Positions 54,797 through 61,390 of a stretch of 61,390 nucleotides of DNA are shown piece by piece. The notes below the pieces were generated by a model. It did not search any database, had not been told where the DNA came from, and saw nothing but the letters and a program-made list of their open reading frames with translations. Source of the DNA: Actinomadura rubrisoli. GTDB lineage: Bacteria; Actinomycetota; Actinomycetes; Streptosporangiales; Streptosporangiaceae. The stretch covers positions 1 through 61,390 of the forward strand of contig NZ_SMKU01000013.1 of the NCBI RefSeq assembly GCF_004349215.1. Direction: 5' to 3'. The position numbers and the translations under genes were made by a program. Position 1 is the stretch's first letter. Each line of letters opens with the position of its first letter.

Positions 54797-55222
54797 TTAC
54801 GTCGCCACAACGCTGCAATAGGCCGACAGTAGATCGCTTGCGATGGTGGTCGGCTCGCCCTCGATCATCGCGGTGTTTCGGCTGATGCACAGTTCGCTCT
54901 CGCGCCCGACGTCGGCGGTGAAGTCGTCGAGAGTACCCACGACGACCTCGGCCTGGTAAGCCTTAGCCCTGTCGGTGTCGGAGCTATCCCGAGATAACCT
55001 GGCAACGGTGATCTCCAGCCCGCTACCGAGGCGACTCAGGTATCCGAAATGTGCGGTTGCGCTCTGCTCCCCCGCAGTGATCATATGCACGAGCCCCGGC
55101 GTCACGCACGCCGCAGCGAGGTGCACCTCGACTACGGCCGCGAATATCTCTATCTGCTCCAGTTCCTCCTGGGAGAACGAGGACTCAGAATCGCCTCGTG
55201 ACCGCTTCCACTGGTTGAACAT
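54797..55222 (-). CDS. Hypothetical protein (141 aa)
   Basis: Start ATG preceded by AAGGAAG. A charged N-terminus (FNQWKRSRGDSESSFSQEEL) is followed by alternating strands and helices (EIFAAVVEVHLAAACVTPGL, GLEITVARLSRDSSDTDRAK, AYQAEVVVGTLDDFTADVGR). No membrane helix or signal peptide and no recognised family. The composition is less GC-rich than its neighbours and it borders IS debris, so it may be recently acquired. Confidence 0.5.
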   Translation of the reverse strand: MFNQWKRSRGDSESSFSQEELEQIEIFAAVVEVHLAAACVTPGLVHMITAGEQSATAHFGYLSRLGSGLEITVARLSRDSSDTDRAKAYQAEVVVGTLDDFTADVGRESELCISRNTAMIEGEPTTIASDLLSAYCSVVAT

Positions 55223-55239
55223 GCCGTACTTCCTTGTCT

Positions 55240-55920
55240 CGTCGGATCAACTCGCTGCCGAACCACTGCGGCGTCTTTCTCGACCCCAGCGCACCATGCC
55301 GGCAGGCATCGAGCGGGAACCCTGCCGCCAGGACACAGAGGACCAGGCCAACTCACGAGGCCGGTCGAGGTGGCTATGAAGTCCCACAGATCTAGCCAGC
55401 GTGCTCTCGGGCGCGGGTCTGGGCGAGCCGGTGGGAGTCGTTGTCGGTCTCCATGGTGGTGCCGCCGAAGGTGAGGCGGTCGACGATGGCGCCGCAGAGA
55501 CGGGGGTCGGTGAAGGTCCTGGCCCAGCCGCTGAAGGCTTCGTTGGAGGCGATGGCCAGGCTGACGCGTCATGCTCGTCGGCGAGCCGGTCGAAGATCCG
55601 CCTGACGGTGTGACGCTGTTTGCGCGGCGCGTCCAGACGTGCCCGCAGCATCGCATGGATCACCGGCTTGTATGGATCCAGCCGCCTCGCCCGCGGGACC
55701 ATCTTCTTGCGCGGCTTCGGCCACGCCGTCTCCAGCGCCTGACGCACCGTGGGGTGCGAGAGGCCGTGCTTGCGCATCACCGCCCGGATCGACAGCCCCG
55801 TCCGCACATCACGACGGATGGCCGCGTACAGCTCGGTCTTGGACTGCCGCGCCATCCAAGCCCCCTCACGGTGGGTGACACAGCAGATACTCCCACCGCA
55901 AGCCCGGGAGTATTGCTGAA
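55240..55920 (-). mobile_element. IS21-family element with internal deletion (IstA 5' part joined to IstB 3' part)
   Basis: Leftward from the ATG at 55855 the frame reads ARQSKTELYAAIRRDVRTGL and SIRAVMRKHGLSHPTVRQAL, the helix-turn-helix of IstA, up to RRIFDRLADEHDAS. There it changes frame and continues as the end of IstB: LAIASNEAFSGWARTFTDPR and LCGAIVDRLTFGGTTMETDN, finishing SHRLAQTRAREHAG with a stop near 55394. The IstA catalytic core and the IstB P-loop are gone, so the element cannot move by itself. Sequence on both sides probably belongs to the IS ends; the boundaries are approximate. Confidence 0.85.
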
Positions 55921-55989
55921 ACACGTCAAAACAGCAACCCGACGATCAGGGGTGTTGCCCAAACTCATCCGACAAACGTTGCTGCTAGA

Positions 55990-56800
55990 CGCGGACGAAA
56001 CCAACCTGGTACTGGGGCCAGGCCGCACGGGCGCTTTCCGGCCTGGGTTGCCTGGATGCTCCAGCGGCGGCCCGCAACGGTGACCAGGTCTGGACGGGGA
56101 CGGGACGGGAGGCGTAGCAGCGCCAGCTCACCGGTGCGGCGGTTGCGGCGGATCAGCAGTCACCGGCAGCCGGATTGTCCGCGGTCGATGTCGACCAGCG
56201 CCCATTGGTAAAGCCGCCCCTTGGCGCCGGTTCCGGCCGAGAGGGTCTGCCAGGCCCGCCTGGGCAGAGCGGTGGCGGCCTGGTCGGAGCGGCGGGATCG
56301 GGTGCCCAAGATGACGCGGTGGCTGGACGCGACCGCCAGCACCTAGCCGATGCCGCGCTGTTCTAGCTCGCGCCGCAGGTCCGGGCTCTGGCCGTAGACC
56401 TCGTCACCGGTGGCCCAGTGCGCGTCCGCTCCAGCGACCAATGCGCGGGCGACTATTCGGCGGGCCAGTTCGGGCTTGGTGGCGATCTGCCGGTCGGCGG
56501 GCACTCCGGCGGTTGACGCCGTCCCGGGGTCGCTGGCCCAGGACTCGGGCAGGTAGAGCTCGCGGTCGATGAAGGCGTGCCCGGTGTCGGTGGCATAGGT
56601 CAGAGACACCGCGACCAGGCTGTTTTCGTTGCGGCCCGCGGTGCCGGTGTCTTGGCGCTGCCGGTGCCCTTCTTCAGATCCCCGGTCTCGTCCATCACTA
56701 GGACCGCCCCGGCCCAACCGAGCTGTTCGGTGACATAGCCGCGCAGGTCATCGCGTATGGCGTCGGCGTCCCACACCGTCCGGCTCAGCAGGTACCCCGT
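55990..56800 (-). mobile_element. Degenerate IS701-family transposase
   Basis: Leftward fragments in several frames match the order of an IS701 transposase: [37 protein letters not shown], then [20 protein letters not shown] and HAFIDRELYLPESWASDPGT, VAGADAHWATGDEVYGQSPD, ending with a frame containing AGRRWSIQATQAGKRPCGL. The first 150 or so residues are missing and there are at least two frameshifts and an in-frame stop (near 56344). Adjacent to the IS21 remnant, so this 1.5 kb is an old insertion hot spot. Confidence 0.85.
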
Positions 56801-57134
56801 CCCTTACGGGCTGGGGTCCTGCGTCGCACTGTCTGACCTTGTGCCTGGATGCGGTCTCATCCGATATTGTTTGGCTGCAAACGACATCGGGTCGTCGTCG
56901 CACCGGAGGGCAGCGTGCGGGATCTGGTCATCGGGCAGGACGCCTTGTTCCCGGACGCATCGGTCAGTGAACGGCCGATGCGGCACGGGTTCGTGATCAA
57001 CGAACTGGGTCGCAGTCCCGGCCAAGCGCCGCCGCGCTCCCGCCAGGGATGCGGACCTCCACGATGCGTCCGCTGGCAGCCCTTTCCATGAACCAGCCGC
57101 GGTGCAGCCTGCCCGGAAACCAAGGAGGTCACCT
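56801..57134. other. Spacer upstream of the MoaF-like gene
   Basis: No convincing gene. Short frames on both strands lack homology and ribosome binding sites. The last bases hold the AAGGAGG of the MoaF-like gene. Confidence 0.35.
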
Positions 57135-57590
57135 ATGGCGCTCGACATGCGCTTCTTCCCCGTACCCGACACGTATCCCCTGAGCAACGACCTGGTCGGA
57201 ATTCGCGCCAACTTCCACTACGGATCCGGCAACGTACTGCAACAGCACTACGCGGATGAGTCGACCATCGTGTGGAGCGGCGTGGCCGGCGACTTCACCG
57301 GTGTGCAGCAGACGGAGCCGACACTGCGCGTCTTCAAGACCGCGCCGGCGCAGTACTTCATCACCTGGTACGAGGCCGGGACGGTCGCCACGGCCGCGCA
57401 CGGCGAGGTCTTCGACCAGGGCTACCCGATCGCGGTGGTGGCGGACTTCCACCGGCTCGTGGCAACCGCCGCCTACACCAACCCCCGCGAGGACGGGGGC
57501 CAGTACTTCCTCGTCGACCAGGCCACGATCGAGGTTCTCGAAGACCCGCAGGGGCTCATCGCCACGATCGCTCAGGAAGCGGCTTCCTGA
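57135..57590 (+). CDS. MoaF-related lipocalin-like protein
   Basis: 151 residues from the ATG behind AAGGAGG. The chain is a series of beta strands (IRANFHYGSGNVLQQHYADE, LRVFKTAPAQYFITWYEAGT, ATAAHGEVFDQGYPIAVVAD, FHRLVATAAYTNPREDGGQY) with a central Trp and ends with a short helix, as in the small MoaF-domain and phenolic-acid-decarboxylase-like lipocalin folds. The Y-F-I-T-W-Y/E and V-x-D-F motifs support this. Ligand or reaction unknown; no molybdenum-cofactor genes are nearby, so the MoaF name says nothing about function here. Confidence 0.65.
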   Translation: MALDMRFFPVPDTYPLSNDLVGIRANFHYGSGNVLQQHYADESTIVWSGVAGDFTGVQQTEPTLRVFKTAPAQYFITWYEAGTVATAAHGEVFDQGYPIAVVADFHRLVATAAYTNPREDGGQYFLVDQATIEVLEDPQGLIATIAQEAAS

Positions 57591-57947
57591 CGCCGTCGTC
57601 GCGGCAGTGACGGGCGGTGCCGGTGCGCTCCCTGCCTCGGACGGCACCGTCCCGGACGATTCGGCGTTCGCCGTCGGTGTGGACGGTCACCTGGTCGAGA
57701 GCCATCAGTGGGGTGGCCTTGGTCAGGTGACCAGCCGTCAGCTGCCGCCATCGCCCGTGGGATTCACCGACGCGCTCGGTGATCAGCGCCGGGCAACACC
57801 CCCACTATGCATTCCAGGGCGCCTCCGGCGTGGAGTGCTCAGCCCGCACCCAGCAGGGCCTCCGCCTCGATTCGTCGGTTGGAAGCCTCAAGCGAATGAG
57901 CCATCCCCGCCCCATGACGCCGTTAGGGGCAGGGATGGCAGTGGTCG
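57591..57947. other. Spacer with a possible decayed leftward reading frame
   Basis: A leftward stretch at about 57620-57790 reads GHLTKATPLMALDQVTVHTD and looks protein-like, but it has no start, no clear family and ends in stops. Probably a remnant or chance frame. Confidence 0.3.
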
Positions 57948-59291
57948 TCAGCCGAGGAGGAAGGTGCGTGCTTGTTCGGCGACCGGTTCCGGCGCCATCC
58001 AGAACGCGGAGTGGTCGTGGTCGGGCAGGGTCAGCACGGTGACGTTCGGCAGGAGTGCGGCCAGCGCGTTGGCGCCCTGGCGGATGAATGCCTCGCCGTT
58101 GCCACCGACGGCCACGGCGATCGGCGCGTCGATCGACCAGCGGTCGGTGGGCAGCGGTTTGCCGTCCTGGAGCCCGCGCATGATGCGGCCGTCGTAGGTA
58201 TAGGTGTGGGCGTATTTGACCATGGCGTCCCAGGAAGGGTCCTGCTTCATCGCGGGAATGTATTCGGCGGGGACACCGATCATCTCGGTCATGAAGTACT
58301 CGACGGCCTCGCTGCGCTTGCCCGCCGCGATGAGCGCTTCCTGGTGTTCGAGGTAGTCGCTGGGCGCCGGAGCGCGGGAGTCATCGACGATGAAGGGCGG
58401 CTCATACAGGTAGAGCCCTGTCACCTTGCCGCCCAGCGCGCTGGCGGCGTCGAGGGCGAGGCCACAGCCCCCCGATCCGCTGACCAGGGCCGCGGAGCCG
58501 CCTGCGACATCGATCAGTGCTGCGATGTCGTCGATCTCGCGTGCCGGGTCGTAGGGCTGGGGGTCGCCGCTGGCGCCGCGCCCGCGGCGGTCGAAGCTGA
58601 TGGCGGTGAAGTGTTCGGACAGTGCCTGCGCGATGCCTGCGACGCCGGTGTGGTCCTCGGCGACGTTGCTGATCACGATGATCGCGGGGCCCGAGCCGGT
58701 CTTCTGGTAGGCGATCGTCGTGCCGTCGGCGGAGGTGACGGTAGGAAGGCCGGACATGATCGAATCTCCTTCAATTGAGGGTGTATCGGTGTGCGGGGCA
58801 TCCAGCAGGCTGCCGAGCCGTTCCAGGGCCTCGGCGTACCCTTCGGCCATCTGCAGTTCGACTGCTCGCTGTAGCGCCTGGCCGTCGGGGAAGCCGGCCG
58901 TGACCTCGACGGTGCAGCCGGTGCCGGCCGGCATGAAGGTGACCGCGGTGGGGAAAGTGCCCGTGCCGTCGGATTGCCAGGCCTGGTCGGCGAACTCGTC
59001 GTCGTAGCGCAACTCGGCGCGGGTGACGACCGTCTTGTAGGTGGCGATGCTGCGGACCGGGGCGGCCGACCCGTCCACCGGCGCGATCTGGAATCGCCAG
59101 CGTCCGCCTGGACGTACGTCCATCTCGTACACGGTCGCGGCCCAGCCCTGCGGGCCCCACCAGTGAGTGATCGCCTTGGGGTCGGTCCAGGCCCACCACG
59201 CGCGTTCGACGCCGGCGGCGTAGGTGCGGCTGATATGGATGGTGTTGCTCGACTTGTCGATCACGATGCCGTCCGCGGTGCCTTCGGGCAT
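57948..59291 (-). CDS. SRPBCC (AHSA1-type) domain fused in frame to an alpha/beta hydrolase
   Basis: 447 residues from the ATG after AAGGAGG. Residues 1-165 are an AHSA1/START-like ligand fold (ISRTYAAGVERAWWAWTDPK, ITHWWGPQGWAATVYEMDVR, PGGRWRFQI, ending YAEALERLGSLLDA). Residues 179-447 are an alpha/beta hydrolase (PAIIVISNVAEDHTGVAGIA, SFDRRGRGASGDPQPYDP, nucleophile region ALVSGSGGCGLALD, catalytic His in LPDHDHSAF). An internal ATG at 58757 stands behind a perfect GAAGGAGAT, so the hydrolase can also be made alone (269 residues). The frame runs through the linker without a stop. The usual state in relatives is two separate genes. It is coupled to the ArsR gene upstream. Confidence 0.75.
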   Translation of the reverse strand: MPEGTADGIVIDKSSNTIHISRTYAAGVERAWWAWTDPKAITHWWGPQGWAATVYEMDVRPGGRWRFQIAPVDGSAAPVRSIATYKTVVTRAELRYDDEFADQAWQSDGTGTFPTAVTFMPAGTGCTVEVTAGFPDGQALQRAVELQMAEGYAEALERLGSLLDAPHTDTPSIEGDSIMSGLPTVTSADGTTIAYQKTGSGPAIIVISNVAEDHTGVAGIAQALSEHFTAISFDRRGRGASGDPQPYDPAREIDDIAALIDVAGGSAALVSGSGGCGLALDAASALGGKVTGLYLYEPPFIVDDSRAPAPSDYLEHQEALIAAGKRSEAVEYFMTEMIGVPAEYIPAMKQDPSWDAMVKYAHTYTYDGRIMRGLQDGKPLPTDRWSIDAPIAVAVGGNGEAFIRQGANALAALLPNVTVLTLPDHDHSAFWMAPEPVAEQARTFLLG

Positions 59292-59293
59292 GT

Positions 59294-59644
59294 TCAACCT
59301 CCTTGCTGGTTCGCCTGGTCGGGTACACGGTCGTCGTCTTCGAGGAAGGCGCCGAGGCGGTCCATCCGCTCCGACCACAAGGCGGCGAATCCCTGCGCCC
59401 AGTCGCTCAGCTCGCGCATCGCTTCGGGGTGCAGCCGGTAGATCCGCTGCTGGGCCCGTTTGGTCACCTCGACCACGCCCGCCTGGGCGAGCAGCCGCAG
59501 ATGCCGGGACACCTGCGGCTGGCCCATGCCCAGCGCGTCGACGATCGCGCCAACCGACTGCGGGCCGTCCTTGAGCAACTCGACGATCTGGAACCGGTTC
59601 GGTTCCGAGATCGCCGTCATTCGCTGTTGCACGTTGTTGACCAC
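59294..59644 (-). CDS. ArsR-family transcriptional repressor
   Basis: About 116 residues from the GTG (VVNNVQQRMTAISEPNRFQI); the ATG further upstream overlaps the AT-rich operator/promoter and is unlikely, and ATG 59620 is another choice. The winged helix is canonical: RFQIVELLKDGPQSVGAIVD, ALGMGQPQVSRHLRLLAQAG, VVEVTKRAQQRIYRLH. It has no metal-binding cysteines, as in the ArsR subgroup that regulates SRPBCC/AHSA1 genes. It is the first gene of the operon with the SRPBCC-hydrolase fusion two bases downstream. Confidence 0.85.
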   Translation of the reverse strand: MVNNVQQRMTAISEPNRFQIVELLKDGPQSVGAIVDALGMGQPQVSRHLRLLAQAGVVEVTKRAQQRIYRLHPEAMRELSDWAQGFAALWSERMDRLGAFLEDDDRVPDQANQQGG

Positions 59645-59663
59645 ATCTCGAAGATACACGAGA

Positions 59664-59687
59664 ACATATATATACGCAAGCATATGT
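59664..59687. promoter_or_regulatory. AT-rich dyad, probable ArsR operator and promoter
   Basis: ACATAT (59664-59669) and ATATGT (59682-59687) frame an AT-rich core containing TATATATA inside otherwise GC-rich DNA, just upstream of the ArsR start. It resembles the autoregulatory sites of ArsR proteins. Confidence 0.6.
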
Positions 59688-60222
59688 AGTGAGGTTGTGG
59701 GCCTGATGCTGGCGCGGTCAGGAGTCCTGGTCGCAGGTCACGTCCGCGTTGGGCGGCTTGCCGGACGCTAGGCAGGGCGTTGACGGCGCCAGTGACGCAG
59801 CGGTTCGGGTACATCCCGTAGAGACCGTGGCGTCGGACGTTCCGGAGCGAGACCACGTGGGAGGCGGCATCGCGCGGTGCAGGGCCACATGGTCGGGTGT
59901 CGCCGGTCGACCGGACGCCCCGCGCGGCCCGGTGGAGCCCGCGCACGATCCCGGCCGGCTCGGCGAAGTAGTGGTCCTCGGCGAGGAGCCCGGCTGGCAA
60001 TGACGGGCTGATGTGCTCGTCCACCTGGTACTTTCCGATCTGGAGCGGCCGCCGGGCCGCCCGCGCGATGATCCGCTGCACGGCAGCGCGGACCTCGCGT
60101 CTGGAAGTTGATCAAGGAACTGTGTTCATGTGCCGGGTCGCCGTAGGAGTTCGGTTGCCCTGATGAGGCCGTTTGTGGACTTCGACCACAAATAAAGGGC
60201 GGCTCGTCCCAGGATGGCGACC
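59688..60222. other. Spacer between the ArsR gene and the NACHT gene
   Basis: 535 bases. A leftward frame reaching 60081 (beginning MQRIIARAARRPLQIGKYQV) has protein-like opening residues but loses character, lacks a ribosome binding site and continues into the ArsR operator; I regard it as non-coding or a remnant. The last 100 bases (AT-richer, including ACCACAAATAAAGG) probably hold the NACHT promoter. Confidence 0.35.
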
Positions 60223-61390
60223 ATGCGCAACCGCAGGGCCTGGTGGCCGTGGCTGGCGGTCTTGGCGGCGGCGGCCGGGGTGCTGGTACTGGGAGCGGTG
60301 ACGTTCGCTCCGCTGACCGGCAAGGACGGGTTACAGATCTCGGCCAACCGTGCTCAGCTCACCGGCGGGTTCGTGCTGGCCGCCGCGGTGCCGCTGATCT
60401 TGGCGTGGAGATGGGCCAGGCGCCGCTCCCGCGAGCTGGCCGTTCAGACCGTCCCCGTCCCCGATGCGGTGACGCGCGCCAAGGAGCTGCTGGCCGAGAT
60501 GGTGGCCGAGCAGTGGAGGGACGAGGCGCGGCTGCGGTCACTGGCCGATCCCGATCCGATCCCGGTGCGCTGGCGCACCCCCGCGCCCGGCACGCACACG
60601 CCCGCGATCATGGACCATCCCGGCCACATCGACCCCGCCGCCGCCGCGAGCGGGGCCGGGGTGTGGTGGACGGCCTCCAGCGCCGATATCGCCGCCCTGG
60701 CCACCCGGTTCCGCCGCACCAGGCGCCGCCGCCTGGTGATCTTGGGCGGCCCGGGGGCCGGCAAGACCACCCTGGCGGTGCAGTTGCTGCTGCACCTGCT
60801 GGCCACCCGCCCCCAACACGGAGATGAGCCGGTTCCGGTCCTGCTCCCGGTCGCCGGCTGGGACACCGAACGGTTCCCCCGGCTGCACGACTGGCTCGCC
60901 GACCGGCTCCTGGGCGACTACCCCGCCCTGCGCGCGCCCGGGCTCGGCGAACAGGTCGTACGGGCACTGGCCGCGCGCGGGCACCTGCTGCCCGTCCTGG
61001 ACGGCCTGGACGAACTCCCCGCCCCCGCCCACACGGCTGTCATCGGCGCGCTGAACCGGTCGCTGGGCGCCGACGACCAGCTCATCCTCACCAGCCGCAC
61101 GGCCGAGTTCACCCAAGCGGTCACCGAGGCCGGAGATGTGATCACCTCCGCCGCCGTGCTGGAACCCCGCCCCCTGGACCCCGCGGCCGCCACCGACTAC
61201 CTCACCCACTGCCTGCCACCCGATCCCGGACCGGCCTGGCAGCACGTCCTCACCACCCTGCGCCACACCCCACCGTCCGACCAGCGCCCATCCGGTCACC
61301 CGGCTGCGGCGCTGGCCGACGTCGCCGCGAACCCGCTGGGCCTGTGGCTGCTGAGGAGCGTCTACCTCACCCCAGATGCCGACCCCGCCC
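60223..61390 (+). CDS. Membrane-anchored NACHT NTPase, N-terminal 389 residues (cut by window edge)
   Basis: The start [20 protein letters not shown] carries a basic n-region and two membrane segments ([20 protein letters not shown] and [19 protein letters not shown]). ATG 60214, three codons earlier, is an alternative. The NACHT domain shows Walker [21 protein letters not shown], the post-Walker loop [20 protein letters not shown], Walker [21 protein letters not shown] with the acidic D-G-L-D-E-L typical of NACHT, and the sensor [13 protein letters not shown]. Actinomycete NACHT proteins of this layout have further membrane segments at the C-terminus, outside this window. Possible role in signalling or defence; unproven. 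Confidence 0.85.
   Translation, partial: MRNRRAWWPWLAVLAAAAGVLVLGAVTFAPLTGKDGLQISANRAQLTGGFVLAAAVPLILAWRWARRRSRELAVQTVPVPDAVTRAKELLAEMVAEQWRDEARLRSLADPDPIPVRWRTPAPGTHTPAIMDHPGHIDPAAAASGAGVWWTASSADIAALATRFRRTRRRRLVILGGPGAGKTTLAVQLLLHLLATRPQHGDEPVPVLLPVAGWDTERFPRLHDWLADRLLGDYPALRAPGLGEQVVRALAARGHLLPVLDGLDELPAPAHTAVIGALNRSLGADDQLILTSRTAEFTQAVTEAGDVITSAAVLEPRPLDPAAATDYLTHCLPPDPGPAWQHVLTTLRHTPPSDQRPSGHPAAALADVAANPLGLWLLRSVYLTPDADPA

Noticed and set aside
59617..60081. Leftward frame of 154 codons upstream of the ArsR gene
   Set aside because: It runs through the AT-rich ArsR operator and lacks a ribosome binding site; likely non-coding or a remnant.
1..61390. CRISPR arrays, tRNA or rRNA genes
   Set aside because: No regularly spaced repeats, no tRNA-like cloverleaf with the conserved TTC-A-A arm and no rRNA sequence were seen on reading.

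Overview
The window is very GC-rich actinomycete DNA. Actinobacterial hallmarks include GTG and TTG starts behind GGAGG-type ribosome binding sites, ATGA/GTGA start-stop overlaps, many STAND NTPases, PASTA-free Ser/Thr kinases, a SARP regulator, and a sugar ABC importer with no dedicated ATPase. A member of the Streptosporangiales such as Actinomadura fits, but this is inferred from gene content and was not tested by any search.

Layout. 0-3 kb: the start of an uncharacterised protein cut by the left edge, a long gene-poor divergent spacer, a small helix-turn-helix protein, and a decayed MFS transporter. 2.9-10.5 kb: a CocE-type hydrolase divergent from an AraC regulator and a tight four-gene operon (flavin monooxygenase, alpha/beta hydrolase, hydroxyquinol-type intradiol dioxygenase, maleylacetate reductase) that reads as a lower resorcinol/hydroxyquinol degradation route. 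10.6-15.1 kb: a 1482-residue protein joining a repeat-rich N-terminus, a complete Hsp70 (DnaK-like) module and a trypsin-fold domain whose catalytic triad has been lost. 15.4-17.2 kb: a graveyard of broken genes (subtilase N-terminus, frameshifted Ser/Thr kinase, flavin-oxidase C-terminus). 17.3-20.6 kb: GNAT, GntR regulator and secreted amidase, followed by an IS3 scrap.

21.1-31.7 kb: a natural-product cluster that I read as an N-nitrosourea pathway. It encodes a PRMT-type arginine N-methyltransferase (SznE-like) and a two-domain diiron/cupin N-nitrosating enzyme (SznF-like). The second has the same length as streptozotocin SznF and keeps all of its recalled iron ligands at a constant one-residue offset. 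Next come a translationally coupled Rieske protein, two ATP-grasp ligases, an alpha/beta hydrolase, MFS and LysE exporters and a convergent SARP/NB-ARC regulator. No glucosamine-handling gene is present, so the product is probably an amide- or peptide-linked nitrosourea rather than streptozotocin.

32.6-42.3 kb: a ribosomal-peptide (RiPP) locus of the FxSxx-COOH kind embedded in STAND NTPases. It has an nSTAND-like protein with repeats, a small membrane protein, an HTH-NB-ARC protein, an FxsB-type radical SAM/SPASM enzyme coupled to an HExxH-type putative peptide hydroxylase, an FxsT-type NB-ARC/TPR protein and a 61-residue precursor. The precursor is unusual: the FxSxx motif is not the C-terminus but is followed by four more residues, giving two adjacent aromatic-x-x triplets.

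42.5-51.6 kb: a carbohydrate regulon (two permeases, lipoprotein binding protein, BadF-type sugar kinase, GH4 glycosidase, ROK repressor, divergent secreted beta-propeller protein). Paired operators of the same sequence and the same 23-bp centre spacing lie in front of the binding-protein gene and between the repressor and the propeller gene. 51.7-61.4 kb: a Ser/Thr kinase, membrane and hypothetical proteins, decayed IS21 and IS701 elements, a MoaF-like protein, an SRPBCC/alpha-beta hydrolase fusion with its ArsR regulator, and the N-terminal part of a membrane-anchored NACHT NTPase running off the right edge.
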